Assembly (NCBI GenBank): GCA_011523735.1
Contig: WTGB01000097.1
Location: forward strand, 1-64,000
Source: Chloroflexota bacterium
GTDB lineage: Bacteria > Chloroflexota > Anaerolineae > Aggregatilineales > Phototrophicaceae
Reading direction: 5' to 3'
DNA length: 64,000 nt
In this document: in pieces, positions 33,648-41,791 of the stretch
Layout of the letters: the number at the start of each line of letters is the position of its first letter
Numbering within the stretch: the first letter of the stretch is position 1
Notes under the pieces: model-generated
Database searches by the model: none
What the model was told of the DNA's origin: nothing
Seen by the model: only the letters and a program-made list of their open reading frames with translations
Position numbers and translations under genes: made by a program

Positions 33648-33832
33648 CCGATATCGGCTACAGCCACCGCTCCGTGTCCATAAGCATTCGCCTTTACCAC
33701 CGCCATCAGCTCAACATCATTGCCGATGAAAGCCTTGATCCAGCGAACATTCGCCGCCAGAGCCTCGCAATCAATTGTCACATGACTGGGAAAGGCAGAA
33801 GACAGCCGCTCTGTCAAGGCTTCTCTCAACAT
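32639..33832 (-). CDS. alr: Alanine racemase, upstream copy with altered C-terminus
   Basis: PLP enzyme that makes D-alanine for peptidoglycan. From ATG 33832 (GGAG upstream) the true N-terminus is present, with the PLP Lys47 in LMAVVKANAYGHGA and the second catalytic residue in VGYADG. Homology stops at GDEISA (junction at 32773-32776). The last ~44 residues are out-of-frame sequence, replacing the ~29 C-terminal residues of the normal enzyme (DEIAEWIGSINYDVATS...). Activity of this form is doubtful. If the duplication is not real, the intact gene spans 31813-33832 minus 871 bp. Confidence 0.8.
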   Translation of the reverse strand: MLREALTERLSSAFPSHVTIDCEALAANVRWIKAFIGNDVELMAVVKANAYGHGAVAVADIGLRNGAAMLAVANISEAIELREAGINAPILVLSFVPAEAVQVALALNLRLTLYDVAQASQYQSCVESEPGRLIAHVKVDTGMGRLGVAYDEAMALCDYVRAQTALQLEGIYTHFSAADSDLDYTSEQLSRFSCLLNELQRAGFRFRYVHAANSAALLTCRGSHFNLVRPGLLLYGLNPLAGGEAINGLQPALSWKTNIAQVKTLPPGSPVGYGNTYRTRGWETIAVLPVGYADGLRRSPRSWREVLVHGVRAPLVGRVSMEKVTINVSHIPDVRIGDEVVLLGKQAGDEISAAKWRGYARRRQYQRSDRAARSRYQRADTCPELCACRGGSSRARP

Positions 33833-34197
33833 GGGCAGGCTCCGTCCAGGCCGTGCATGATATTCTTGAGGGTCATATCGCGTCGCGCCATTGAGTATGA
33901 AGCCGCTCGGCGGCAGCGAGTAGAGTTATCGCAGGGACGCATAAGCGCAGACTATGTTTATTAGCGACAAATATAGTCTGTGTCATCAGTATAGTGGCGG
34001 GGGCTAATACCCGCCAACCGAAGCGCCAGCGATCGCTTCATGTCCAGCAAACATCATTCAGGCAAGACCTCAAGCTGGTTGTGTTATACTGTCTCTAGTC
34101 ACAACACCCTCCTGGCATGAGCCGGTAGAGGGGCCTTGCGAAAATACAACAGGTCCTACCCAACACAGGCTTCGAACTCTTCTCTTCAGGTATCGCT
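33833..34197. other. Divergent intergenic region alr/tgt
   Basis: About 365 bp without a recognised gene. It holds a hairpin GGCGGG/CCCGCC (near 33996-34015) without a T-run. An extended -10 box, TGT followed by TATACT (34085-34090), is a candidate tgt promoter with a leader of about 100 nt. No mini-element is present. Confidence 0.45.
34082..34090 (+). promoter_or_regulatory. Candidate extended -10 promoter for tgt
   Basis: TG-T-TATACT with no good -35 at 17 bp, as allowed for extended -10 promoters. Confidence 0.35.
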
Positions 34198-35316
34198 ATG
34201 TCATTTGAATTTGAGATTGTCGCCACTGATGGCAAGGCGCGCGCAGGAATCTTGCACAGCCCGCATGGCGATATCTTGACCCCGGTATTCGCGCCGGTTG
34301 GGACGGCCGGCACGGTCAAAGCAGTCCCTCCGCGGGACCTGGAAGATCTTGATGCTCAGCTTATCCTGGCAAATACATATCATCTGTTTCTTCGGCCCGG
34401 CGACGACTTGGTTCGCGACCTCGGCGGCTTGCATGAATTTATGTGCTGGGGTGGACCAATCCTGACGGATTCCGGCGGCTTTCAAGTCTTCAGCCTGGCG
34501 GACATCAACAAGATCGATGCGGACGGCGTGACCTTTCGCAGCCACATCGACGGCAGTCAGAAGCGCCTCACACCGGAGCGCTCCATGCAGATCCAGCAGA
34601 ATCTTGGAGCCGACATAATCATGGCTTTCGACCAATGCCCGCCGCCAAACGATCGCGCTGAAGTTGAAGCAGCCGTAGCGCGAACGCACAGTTGGCTGCG
34701 ACGTTGTCGGCAAGCGCATCCCGATGACGAAAAACAGGCGCTGTTCGGCATCGTGCAAGGTGGCATCTTTCCCGACTTGAGAGAAGCTTCGGCGCGTTTC
34801 GTCACGGATATGGCTCTCAAGGGTTATGCGATTGGGGGATTGGCAGTGGGCGAAAGCAAGCAGGAGATGTACGCGACGCTAGATCAAACGCTGCCCTGCC
34901 TGCCTCATAACAAGCCTCGCTATCTTATGGGCGTAGGCGAGCCAGATGATTTACTCGAGGGGATTTCCCGCGGGGTCGACATCTTCGATTGCGTGATACC
35001 AACCCGTCTCGCCCGGCACGGCGCTGCCTTTACACAGGCTGGCCGCATCAATCTGCGCAACGCAAGATATCGCGCCGATGAGTCGCCAATTGACAGCGCG
35101 CTGGACAACTATGCTAGCCGCTTTTCCCGCGCGTATTTGCGTCATCTGCTGATTGCCAAAGAGCTGCTGGCATACTATCTGATCAGCTTGCATAACATCG
35201 ACTTTCTCGTCCGGCATGTACAAAACATGCGTCAAGCTATTATCGAAGGCTCACTGCGGGAATACGCCGCAAGATTTCTGCCGCGCTATCTTCGGCATGG
35301 TTTGACCGCCGAGTAG
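34198..35316 (+). CDS. tgt: tRNA-guanine transglycosylase lacking the zinc cysteines
   Basis: Exchanges guanine 34 of GUN-anticodon tRNAs for preQ1, a step to queuosine. 372 residues. The general acid/base Asp91 lies in TDSGGFQVFSL, the nucleophile Asp264 in DIFDCVIPTRLARHG, and FDQCPP and GIVQGG of the base pocket are present. Normally a CxCxxC motif and a later His bind zinc just before SRAYLRHL. Here the region (about 297-310) reads PIDSALDNYASRFSRAYL with no Cys, although the later His (about 333, in SLHNID) remains. The fold must be held without the usual zinc. ATG 34198. Followed directly by the binding-protein gene. Confidence 0.92.
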   Translation: MSFEFEIVATDGKARAGILHSPHGDILTPVFAPVGTAGTVKAVPPRDLEDLDAQLILANTYHLFLRPGDDLVRDLGGLHEFMCWGGPILTDSGGFQVFSLADINKIDADGVTFRSHIDGSQKRLTPERSMQIQQNLGADIIMAFDQCPPPNDRAEVEAAVARTHSWLRRCRQAHPDDEKQALFGIVQGGIFPDLREASARFVTDMALKGYAIGGLAVGESKQEMYATLDQTLPCLPHNKPRYLMGVGEPDDLLEGISRGVDIFDCVIPTRLARHGAAFTQAGRINLRNARYRADESPIDSALDNYASRFSRAYLRHLLIAKELLAYYLISLHNIDFLVRHVQNMRQAIIEGSLREYAARFLPRYLRHGLTAE

Positions 35317-36135
35317 GTGAAACAGGGGATGACTTACGCCCGGACGACACTGGCGATTTTAGCTTTTGCGGCGATGGCTGGCTGCACAGTGAAGTCTCCC
35401 GCAGCGACTCCCACGACGGCGCATTCCACATTGCAGCTGTATTCAACAGAAGCGACCCATAAACTCATGCAAGGTCTTGCGGGGCGCTTTGCAACGGAGT
35501 ATGACCAAAGCATCATAGAAGTCCGCCAAGGCTTCTTTGATACATTGATGACGCAATTGGAAACGGGCAGTATCGACTATCTGATCAGCAGCCATGTGCC
35601 AGCCCGCGATGACATCTGGGCGGCGCCGCTCGCGCTAGATGGTCTCGCCATTGTCGTGAATCCGGCAAACAGCATCTCAACACTGACACTCAACGATCTT
35701 CGCGCTGTTTTTAGCGGACGTTATCGCGACTGGAACGCCTTCGGCGTCGAGTCGATTGCAATTAATCCACTAAGCTATCAGGCGGGCAGCGATGTCTACA
35801 AGGGGTTCCAGCGTATGGTCATGGGGATGACGAAGGTCACCGGCAATGCCGTGCTGATGCCCAGTTTCGATGCCATGCTGCAGCGAGTAAGCGAGTTGGA
35901 CGGCGCCATCGGCTATCTGCCTCTGAGTAGAATTGACGACCGCGTGACTGTTCTGGCGATTGATGGCGTGCGCCCCACAGTGAGCAGCATGGCTGACCGG
36001 CGTTACCCCCTGCGCGCGACCATATATGTCATCGGACGGGAAGCGCCGCCTGCCAAGATCTTTCATTTTTTTGGCTGGGTTCAAAGCGAGGCTGGACAAG
36101 CCGTCGTATCGGAATCGTACACCGCCCTGCCATAA
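35317..36135 (+). CDS. PstS-like substrate-binding lipoprotein
   Basis: 272 residues. Lipoprotein signal TLAILAFAAMAGC, then a periplasmic-binding-protein fold of the phosphate/tungstate type: LQLYSTEATHKLMQGLAGRF, IDYLISSHVPARDD, then LDGLAIVVNPANSISTLTL and DLRAVFSGRYRDWNAFG, a typical PstS-like segment. GTG 35317 directly follows the tgt stop (TAGGTG), suggesting coupling; ATG 35329 is the alternative. No ABC permease or ATPase genes follow, so it is an orphan, perhaps a sensor or a component for a distant transporter. The bound anion is not certain. Confidence 0.75.
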   Translation: MKQGMTYARTTLAILAFAAMAGCTVKSPAATPTTAHSTLQLYSTEATHKLMQGLAGRFATEYDQSIIEVRQGFFDTLMTQLETGSIDYLISSHVPARDDIWAAPLALDGLAIVVNPANSISTLTLNDLRAVFSGRYRDWNAFGVESIAINPLSYQAGSDVYKGFQRMVMGMTKVTGNAVLMPSFDAMLQRVSELDGAIGYLPLSRIDDRVTVLAIDGVRPTVSSMADRRYPLRATIYVIGREAPPAKIFHFFGWVQSEAGQAVVSESYTALP

Positions 36136-36139
36136 GCGG

Positions 36140-36988
36140 CTATAGAAGCACATCGGCAAAGAGATCGTCTTCGTCAACGCGATCCCGCGCTGGCCGCGGG
36201 TAGACGCGAGTGAATCCTTGCTTGCTGTACAACAGCCGACGCAAGAGCCGCGAAGTCCTGGTAATGCGCCCGCCTCCCTGACTGGCGTGGCAGCGGCTCG
36301 CCTGTTCCCATACATCAAAATAATCGGCGATAGGTATGCGCGCATGCACCGGCTCGATATGATCGAGGATTTTGACGATATTGATGTCCTCGTTTCTACC
36401 CATGTGTCTCGGGTTCTGCCCTTTCAGCCGAGCCATTAAAATTTGCAGCCGCAAGGTCAATTTGGGAAAGCCGGCGTAATAGAGCTTCTGCGGTTTATAA
36501 CCGTTGGGGGCGCTTTCAGCTTGCAGGCAGTCAAAGGCGCGCACCGTCGCCCGCTGTATCGCGATGTGATCCGGATGACCATAGCCGCCGTATCGATTAA
36601 ACGTCACGACAACCTGAGGTTTCACTTGCCGCATGACCTTCAAAACGTCTTCGGTCACGCGCTCCGGCTGATGCTGCCACAAGTAACAGAGTGAATCGGG
36701 ATGGCGCGATGTTTCGCTGCCCGGCATGCCGCTATCGCGATAGCCCAACATAAAGACATCTTTGAACTTCAGATATTGACGGGCGCAGGCTAATTCGCTA
36801 AGTCGCAAGTCGGCCACGGTAGCATATCGACCCTGCAAGTCCTCAGGGACCGTACCGACATCGCCATTCGTAGCGCAGATCAAATAGACATCGACGCCGT
36901 CGTCAATCCACTTCGGGACGGCCGCCCCCAAACCAAAGGACTCGTCATCGGGATGGGCATAACTAATCAAAAGACGCCGGCGCTTCAT
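36140..36988 (-). CDS. PIG-L/LmbE-family N-acetyl sugar deacetylase
   Basis: 282 residues. The zinc-binding motif AHPDDE is at 11-16 (LLISYAHPDDESFGLGA), followed by ICATNGDVG, RLSELACARQYL and the second zinc site in YGGYGHPDHIAIQRAT. These are the features of the family that deacetylates N-acetylglucosamine conjugates, including mycothiol- and bacillithiol-pathway enzymes and teichoplanin-type deacetylases. The substrate cannot be fixed. ATG 36988. Convergent with the binding-protein gene, 4 bp apart. Confidence 0.88.
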   Translation of the reverse strand: MKRRRLLISYAHPDDESFGLGAAVPKWIDDGVDVYLICATNGDVGTVPEDLQGRYATVADLRLSELACARQYLKFKDVFMLGYRDSGMPGSETSRHPDSLCYLWQHQPERVTEDVLKVMRQVKPQVVVTFNRYGGYGHPDHIAIQRATVRAFDCLQAESAPNGYKPQKLYYAGFPKLTLRLQILMARLKGQNPRHMGRNEDINIVKILDHIEPVHARIPIADYFDVWEQASRCHASQGGGRITRTSRLLRRLLYSKQGFTRVYPRPARDRVDEDDLFADVLL

Positions 36989-37047
36989 CGCTTCTCCGCG
37001 GAAATATGACGTTTTGACTACGCTCGGTCAATTATACTTTCTGCGCC

Positions 37048-37077
37048 TTGCCGAAGGCAGTGCCGCTTCCATATACT
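37048..37077 (+). promoter_or_regulatory. Candidate promoter of the DUF3048 gene
   Basis: TTGCCG (37048-37053), an 18-bp spacer and TATACT (37072-37077), 40 bp before the ATG. Confidence 0.4.
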
Positions 37078-37117
37078 ATTATGCGGGCGCGAATCGCAGC
37101 GGATAAAGTGGAGATCC

Positions 37118-38335
37118 ATGCTCGAATCTATGCGGAATGCTTCGTTCTGTATTCTTGTGCTTATCATCAGCCTGGCTGCTTGGGCGAGTCCTATTCTCGG
37201 GCAGAATGACAGCGCCGAAAACCAAGAGGATCTATCCGCGCCAGGCGCCGCCCAGCTTCAGTCGCCATCGCTTGTCGCCGAAGCCATCGCCGACATATTT
37301 GCTCGCGCGTCAGATATCGAAGTCGGACCCTGGGATTATCCTTATGGCATCAACCCCTTGACGGGCCTGCCATACCCCAGCGAGGAAGCCCTAAAGCGGC
37401 GAAACCTGATCGTCAAGATCTCCAACTGGCCCCCGAAGGTAAGGCCTCAGCGGGGCATCAACCAGGCAGATCTCGTCTTTGAATACGAGGCGGAAGGCGG
37501 AGTAACCCGCTTCGCCGCTATCTTCCGGGACAATGCGCCGGAACAGGTCGGCTCGATACGCAGCGCCCGCCTGCTCGATATCGAATTGATTAACATGTAT
37601 GCCGCCCTGCTCGCTTACTCCGGCACCAGCGCGCCCATCCACGAGATATACATCAATGCGCCTTTCCGGCCTCTCCTGCTTTCAACTTCACTCGGGGATA
37701 ATTGTGAGCGAGGCGGCTTCTGTCGCGACAATTCCGTGGCTGGCTTGGGTTATGAACATACGCTATTCGGCGATACGAGTAAAATGTGGGAACTGGCCAG
37801 GCTGCGCAATCAGAATCAAGGCTATCGCGCTAACGGCTTCGCCTTTGATATGCGGGGGATTGAAGGCGGGAAACCAGCCCGGGATATTTACATCAATTGG
37901 TACAATCGCACCGATGTGCGCTGGCAATACGATGAGGCGAGCCGGCGCTACCTCCGCTATGCCGACGGCATACCGCATATCGACGCCGCCGACGAGAAGC
38001 AGCTTTGGGCGGATAACCTGGTGATCCTGCAGGTCACGCATAATCGTCGACCCGATCTGTTCACTGCAGGTTCTATTGACGAATCCTACGAAGTAGCGCT
38101 ATGGGGCCAGGGCGCAGCCTACGTCATGCGGGAGGGAAGGCTGTACCGAGGCTTGTGGTGGCGGCGCAATCAAAACCGGGGCGAGGCGCTGCGTCTCAAC
38201 TTCCCCGATGGCGATCCCATTCCGCTCAAGCCGGGCCGCACCTGGGTGACCATCGTACGAGACCTCGAATCCGCGGAGATCAGCGCAGAGCTTGCCGAGA
38301 TTTCGACGAGCGCTACCGCCCTCGCGCAATCCTAG
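37118..38335 (+). CDS. Secreted DUF3048 (YerB-like) protein
   Basis: 405 residues. Signal peptide (NASFCILVLIISLAAWASPILG, cleavage likely after GQ), then the DUF3048 domain: NPLTGLPYPSEEALKRRNLI, VKISNWPPKVRPQRGINQAD, VFEYEAEGGVTRFAAIF, QVGSIRSARLLDIELI and YSGTSAPIHEIYIN. The C-terminal half contains the second conserved part (YNRTDVRWQYDEASRRYLRY, WADNLVILQV, GRTWVTIV). Function unknown; YerB is a lipoprotein in Bacillus. ATG 37118 with GGAG upstream. It precedes mltG by 75 bp, hinting at a cell-envelope role. Confidence 0.88.
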   Translation: MLESMRNASFCILVLIISLAAWASPILGQNDSAENQEDLSAPGAAQLQSPSLVAEAIADIFARASDIEVGPWDYPYGINPLTGLPYPSEEALKRRNLIVKISNWPPKVRPQRGINQADLVFEYEAEGGVTRFAAIFRDNAPEQVGSIRSARLLDIELINMYAALLAYSGTSAPIHEIYINAPFRPLLLSTSLGDNCERGGFCRDNSVAGLGYEHTLFGDTSKMWELARLRNQNQGYRANGFAFDMRGIEGGKPARDIYINWYNRTDVRWQYDEASRRYLRYADGIPHIDAADEKQLWADNLVILQVTHNRRPDLFTAGSIDESYEVALWGQGAAYVMREGRLYRGLWWRRNQNRGEALRLNFPDGDPIPLKPGRTWVTIVRDLESAEISAELAEISTSATALAQS

Positions 38336-38410
38336 GCGATCGTTGGCCTTCGTGGCGTCCCTACGTACCATGTCTTCAAGAGTCCGCGCTGGGCGGCAAA
38401 GGCGGAAATC

Positions 38411-39514
38411 TTGCGACGATTGATTGACGGCTTTTTCCTGGGTTTAATCTTATTTGTCATTCTCTGCGTCATAATCTTCGTGAGTCTGTATTTCGCTACC
38501 GACGGGCAGATCATCGACCTAGCGCAAACCTTCGTCTTAAGAATACAACTAGCAAGTCGTCAACAAGAACTGGATGCCCCCTTCAGCAGCCAAGCCAATC
38601 CGGTTAGATTCACCGTTTCGCTGGGGACTGGCGCCTACACGATCGCCTTCGCGCTCCGAGGCGCGGCGCTTATCCATGATCCCGGTCTCTTTATCGACTA
38701 CGCTCGCGTCGAAGGCTACGATCGGCGCTTTGAAGCCGGCGTCTACTTCCTCAACCAGGCGCAATCCATCAAGGAAATCGCGGAAATCTTGACCGATTCC
38801 AGCAAAAGCTTCATCCTTTTCCGGACGCTTGAAGGCGCGCGCATCGAGGAGTTAGCGGACTCAATCGACCAGAATGGCCTCTTTGACTTCGCGGGTGCGG
38901 AGTTCCTGATGCTTGTTGTCGAGGGCGCCGCGCAGCCTGAGGACTTCGCAGCCTGGGCGGGGATTCCTGAGGGCGCTTCGCTGGAAGGCTTTATGTTCCC
39001 CGATACCTATCAACTGCCGCCCGATATCAGTCCGAGCGTCTTGCTCGACAGTCTGCTGCGAACCTTCCGCGAACGCGTCGGCGAGAGCCTGCGAGAGGCG
39101 GCGCTGGCGCAAAACCTGACCCTGCATCAAGCTGTTACCCTAGCGTCGATCATCGAAAGAGAAGCCGTCTGGCGGGACGAACACGCGCTGATCGCCAGCG
39201 TCTACCGCAATCGGCTCAATATCAATATGGCGCTGGAAGCTGACCCCACTGTGCAGTACGGTCTTCAAGGCGGGCGCGGGAGTTGGTGGCCACAAATTAC
39301 ACGCGCCGACTACCGCGAAGTGAACTCGCCTTACAACACCTATCTGCACGCTGGCTTGCCGCCCGGTCCCATCGCCAGCCCGAGCCTTTCCGCTATTCAA
39401 GCCGCCATCTACCCCGAGTCCTCAGAATACTTCTATTTTCGCGCAGCCTGTGACAATTCTCATTATCATAACTTCGCCAAAACGTTCGAAGGGCACCTGC
39501 AAAACGCCTGTTGA
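38411..39514 (+). CDS. mltG: Endolytic murein transglycosylase
   Basis: Cuts nascent glycan strands at the membrane and so sets their length. 367 residues. One N-terminal helix (LGLILFVILCVIIFVSLYF), a LysM-like segment (~60-140, FALRGAALIHDPGLFIDYAR), then the YceG domain with the catalytic Glu near 248 in LASIIEREA, followed by VYRNRLNINMALEADPTVQYGL and SPYNTYLHAGLPPGPIASP. TTG start with GGCGGAAA in front. Usually part of a division/elongation network; here it follows the DUF3048 gene. Confidence 0.94.
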   Translation: MRRLIDGFFLGLILFVILCVIIFVSLYFATDGQIIDLAQTFVLRIQLASRQQELDAPFSSQANPVRFTVSLGTGAYTIAFALRGAALIHDPGLFIDYARVEGYDRRFEAGVYFLNQAQSIKEIAEILTDSSKSFILFRTLEGARIEELADSIDQNGLFDFAGAEFLMLVVEGAAQPEDFAAWAGIPEGASLEGFMFPDTYQLPPDISPSVLLDSLLRTFRERVGESLREAALAQNLTLHQAVTLASIIEREAVWRDEHALIASVYRNRLNINMALEADPTVQYGLQGGRGSWWPQITRADYREVNSPYNTYLHAGLPPGPIASPSLSAIQAAIYPESSEYFYFRAACDNSHYHNFAKTFEGHLQNAC

Positions 39515-39549
39515 GGCGAACGCGTCCAGAGCGAATTCGGTGACAATAA

Positions 39550-40875
39550 CTAGGTGTCTTCGGCCTCTATCACGCCGTAAAACAGCGGCAAGGGGTCAAC
39601 CGGCTCCGCGCTGAGCTCAACGGAGCGAGCAAGCAGTTCCAGCGCCGCCTCCAGTTGTTTTTCGTCGTTGGCGTGAATCGTCATCAGGCAATCGCCGATA
39701 TCCACTGAGTCGCCCACGCTTTTATACACCTGGATGCCCACCGCATGATCGATGGCTTGCTCTTTGGTCGCTCTTCCCGCGCCCAAGGCAAGCGTCGCCC
39801 AGCCTACGGTATCGGCATAAATAGCGGCGATGTTCCCGCTTTCCCGCGCCAACAGATCATGCCGCAGCCGGGCTTGCGGCAGCCGATTCAAGTCCTCGAT
39901 CTGCCGGACATCCCCGCCGTGGGCCGCAATCATACGATGGAAAAACTCGTAAGCTGCGCCACTTCTCAAGGCGCGCTCTACATCAGCGCGGGTCTCCCCG
40001 AGGTTAGTCCAGCGCTCGCCGCGACCCGCCAGCCGCAGCATGTGAGCCGCGACTTCCACGCAGTGGCTGTGGATATCCGCCGGTCCTTGACCGCGCAGCG
40101 TCTCTACCGCTTCGGCGACCTCGAGCGCATTGCCGACCGCGACACCAAGCGGCTGATTCATATCCGACAGCAGCGCGACCATGTCTCGGCCAGCGTCAAA
40201 GCCGATCTGCACCATCGCCGTCGCCAGCGCCCGCGCTTCAGCCAGCGTCTTCATAAAAGCGCCGCAGCCCGTCTTCACATCCAGAACTATCCCATTCGTG
40301 CCGGCCGCCAGCTTCTTGCTCATGATGCTGCTGGCGATGAGCGGCAAGCTGGCCACCGTCCCGGTGACATCGCGCAGGACATAGAGTTTGCCATCGGCCG
40401 GCGCCAGGGACTTGCTCTGCCCGGACAGGACGATGCCCGTCTCACGGGCAATGCGCCGAAACTCCTCTTCGGATAAGTTGACAGCATAACCCGTGATCGC
40501 TTCCAGCTTGTCCAGCGTGCCGCCGCCGAAGCCCAGACCTCTGCCGCTCATTTTGGCGATCGGCACGCCAAAGGAAGCCACCAATGGCAGGACAATCAAG
40601 GTTGTCTTGTCGCCAACGCCGCCCGATGAATGTTTGTCGATCGCATAATCTGTGATATCGCTCAAGTCAAGCATGTCGCCCGATTCCGCCATGGCCATGG
40701 TCAAGTGGACGGTTTCCGCGCGATCCATGCCACGGAAGAATATCGCCATCAACAGCGCCGAAGCCTGATAATCTGGAATCTCGCCAGCCGTGTAACGCCC
40801 GACGAAATACTGAATTTCGCTTCGGCTGAGCGCGTGATCATCACGTTTCTTTTCAATGAGCTCTACCATATTCAT
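39550..40875 (-). CDS. Pyrimidine-nucleoside (thymidine) phosphorylase
   Basis: Phosphorolysis of thymidine or uridine to base and (deoxy)ribose-1-phosphate, for nucleoside salvage. 441 residues. Recognised by DKHSSGGVGDKTTLIVLPLVA (phosphate site), KMSGRGLGFGGGTLDKLEAI, SLPLIASSIMSKKLAAG (Lys of the base site) and LDVKTGCGAFMKT. The domain order (helical, then alpha/beta, then C-terminal) is intact. It could be DeoA or Pdp; sequence alone does not decide. ATG 40875. Convergent with mltG. Confidence 0.93.
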   Translation of the reverse strand: MNMVELIEKKRDDHALSRSEIQYFVGRYTAGEIPDYQASALLMAIFFRGMDRAETVHLTMAMAESGDMLDLSDITDYAIDKHSSGGVGDKTTLIVLPLVASFGVPIAKMSGRGLGFGGGTLDKLEAITGYAVNLSEEEFRRIARETGIVLSGQSKSLAPADGKLYVLRDVTGTVASLPLIASSIMSKKLAAGTNGIVLDVKTGCGAFMKTLAEARALATAMVQIGFDAGRDMVALLSDMNQPLGVAVGNALEVAEAVETLRGQGPADIHSHCVEVAAHMLRLAGRGERWTNLGETRADVERALRSGAAYEFFHRMIAAHGGDVRQIEDLNRLPQARLRHDLLARESGNIAAIYADTVGWATLALGAGRATKEQAIDHAVGIQVYKSVGDSVDIGDCLMTIHANDEKQLEAALELLARSVELSAEPVDPLPLFYGVIEAEDT

Positions 40876-41061
40876 AAGATGATGCTCCAGTTCATTGGGG
40901 ACGGCTTCAGCCCCATAATATACCGCAGACGTCGGGCAAACGTCTGATTAGGCCGGCGGTAGAGAATTGACGTCGCGGGATTTGATTTGTACGATTCGCT
41001 TGCGTGTCCGCGCTAATAACGTTTACTGTCTGGATACTATAATTATGTGAGGGGTATTGAC

Positions 41062-41760
41062 GTGACCCAGAAAACCAAGAATTCGCCCCAACGCACGAGA
41101 CTCATGCTTGGCGGCATTATCGTGGCAGCTATTGTGGTCGCTGTGATCTTCGTCGTCCTGTCCAGCCAAAGCTCATTCAGCGAAGTAACAACGGATTACT
41201 CCGCCATTCCACAAGGCAGACAGGCAGACGGCGGCTTTGTCCTGGGGGATCCGAATGCCCCGATCACCATCGTCGCTTTTGAGGATTTCCTCTGCCCGGC
41301 TTGCCAGCGTTACAAGCCAACCGTCGAGAAGTACATCGAGGCTTATGTCGCCACGAGCCAAGCGCGCTTCGAGTACCGGATGCTGCCGGTTGTTCATCCC
41401 GGTTATTCGCGCCTGGCTGCCCAGCTTGTCGAATGCGCTGATACCTTGCGCCCAGAATCCTTCTGGGAGGCTCACGACGCCATGTTCCAGGTCGCCAGCG
41501 CCCGCAGTTTCAGCGACAATTCATCACGCAGTTTCTCCGAGATGATAGATCTGCCCTATACTGACTTGCTCGAATGCACGCAGGACGCCACCCAGGTGAA
41601 CACGGATCTCCGCTTGGCTCAACAGCACAGCGTCACCGGCACGCCTACCGTGTTCCTGCGCTACGGCGATGGTCCCTTGCAGGTCAGCCGCTTCGGACAG
41701 CATCCAACCTTCGATCAGCTCGGAACACTCGTGGCGGAAGCCGGCTTCGCAAGACGCTAA
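41062..41760 (+). CDS. DsbA-family thioredoxin-like protein
   Basis: 232 residues. Membrane anchor LMLGGIIVAAIVVAVIFVVL, then an extracytoplasmic thioredoxin fold with insertion: GDPNAPITIVAFEDFLCPACQRY contains the CPAC active site (about 84-87), and the cis-Pro is in SVTGTPTVFLRYG. It probably oxidises or reduces exported thiols. I chose GTG 41062 over GTG 41047 because GAGGGG lies 7 bases before it. A TATAAT at 41038-41043 would give a very short leader. Confidence 0.88.
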   Translation: MTQKTKNSPQRTRLMLGGIIVAAIVVAVIFVVLSSQSSFSEVTTDYSAIPQGRQADGGFVLGDPNAPITIVAFEDFLCPACQRYKPTVEKYIEAYVATSQARFEYRMLPVVHPGYSRLAAQLVECADTLRPESFWEAHDAMFQVASARSFSDNSSRSFSEMIDLPYTDLLECTQDATQVNTDLRLAQQHSVTGTPTVFLRYGDGPLQVSRFGQHPTFDQLGTLVAEAGFARR

Positions 41761-41791
41761 GCAAACCCGGAGACAGAGCGAGAGCAGCCCA

